Shown: piece after piece, positions 5,021-5,325 of the stretch
Layout: each line of letters begins with the position of its first letter
Numbering within the stretch: position 1 is the stretch's first letter
Source of the DNA: Gammaproteobacteria bacterium
Lineage (GTDB): Bacteria > Pseudomonadota > Gammaproteobacteria > Thiohalomonadales > Thiohalomonadaceae
Assembly (NCBI GenBank): GCA_015232955.1
Contig: JADFYS010000163.1
Span: 1-5,325 of the forward strand
Length of the DNA stretch: 5,325 nucleotides
Reading direction: 5' to 3'
The notes under the pieces: model-generated
Told to the model about the DNA's origin: nothing
The model's database searches: none
The model's input: only the letters and a program-made list of their open reading frames with translations
Translations under genes and position numbers: made by a program

Positions 5021-5325
5021 CTACTCCTTGGCGGTCACGCTACCGCCCTCTGCTGTCGGCCCGCTCTGCAGTGGTTGTGCGACAACGGGATCTCCCGCCA
5101 ACGCCTCTTCCTGCTCCTCTTCACCCCCCTCTGCCACTTCCGGCCGGAGATCAAGTTCACTACCAATTAGATCAAGATCGCGCAGCTCCGCCAGTTGCGG
5201 CAGCTGATCGAGCGATTTGAGATTAAAGTAGTCGAGAAAATCGCGGGTGGTGGCGTAGAGCGCCGGCCGTCCCGGAACATCCCGGTGTCCTATGATCCGA
5301 ATCCACTGCCGCTCTACCAGTGTCT
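5021..5325 (-). CDS. scpB: Segregation and condensation protein B, ScpB (C-terminal part)
   Basis: Partial gene: only the last 100 codons are inside the window, and the 5' part lies beyond the right edge. The readable protein begins TLVERQWIRIIGHRDVPGRP, followed by ALYATTRDFLDYFNLKSLDQLPQL and AELRDLDLIG. This is the second winged-helix region of ScpB, which with ScpA and SMC forms the chromosome-condensing complex in the cytoplasm. After the conserved core there is an acidic tail of about 45 residues (EGGEEEQEEALAGD and onward), a variable extension seen in proteobacterial ScpB proteins. The TAG stop (5021-5023) is 3 bases before the rluB start, and its final Lys-Glu codons double as the rluB ribosome-binding site, so the usual scpA-scpB-rluB operon is indicated. 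Confidence 0.93.
   Translation of the reverse strand, partial: TLVERQWIRIIGHRDVPGRPALYATTRDFLDYFNLKSLDQLPQLAELRDLDLIGSELDLRPEVAEGGEEEQEEALAGDPVVAQPLQSGPTAEGGSVTAKE

Noticed and set aside
4805..5170. 121-codon plus-strand frame across rluB and scpB
   Set aside because: It is antisense to two confidently identified genes and shows no recognisable motif.

Overview
This window looks like a chromosomal segment of a proteobacterium, most likely a gammaproteobacterium. The scpB-rluB pair at the right end has the usual layout of that group, base composition in the genes is moderately GC-rich, and the left edge carries a GC-rich inverted repeat of a kind common between genes in gammaproteobacteria. 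Genus or species cannot be read from the sequence.

Layout: positions 1-197 are a non-coding edge with three small inverted repeats. A pentaheme c-type cytochrome of the cytochrome c554 type lies on the minus strand (198-1472). A 269-base, very AT-rich divergent intergenic region follows (1473-1741). On the plus strand comes a periplasmic octaheme cytochrome of the hydroxylamine oxidoreductase (HAO) family. Its stop overlaps by 8 bases the start of a membrane-anchored tetraheme NapC/NirT/NrfH-type quinol-linked cytochrome. After 90 bases there is a small two-helix membrane protein of unknown function (3891-4142). The right end is housekeeping on the minus strand: rluB (23S rRNA pseudouridine synthase), preceded by the 3' end of scpB (chromosome condensation), which runs off the window.

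How the genes may work together: 17 heme-binding CxxCH motifs sit in three adjacent genes (5 + 8 + 4). An HAO-type enzyme, a NapC-type membrane quinone partner and a c554-like periplasmic carrier are together the same set of parts as the hydroxylamine-ubiquinone redox module of ammonia oxidisers. They also resemble the HAO plus NapC-like pairs of Campylobacterota, which are thought to run towards reduction of nitrite or hydroxylamine to ammonia. No haoB-like gene, ammonia monooxygenase or nitrite reductase gene is present here. The direction of the chemistry is therefore open; an ammonifying or hydroxylamine-detoxifying role is as plausible as oxidation. The parts that deserve attention are this compact module, its unusual carrier, the unclear start of the HAO gene and the unknown small membrane protein.
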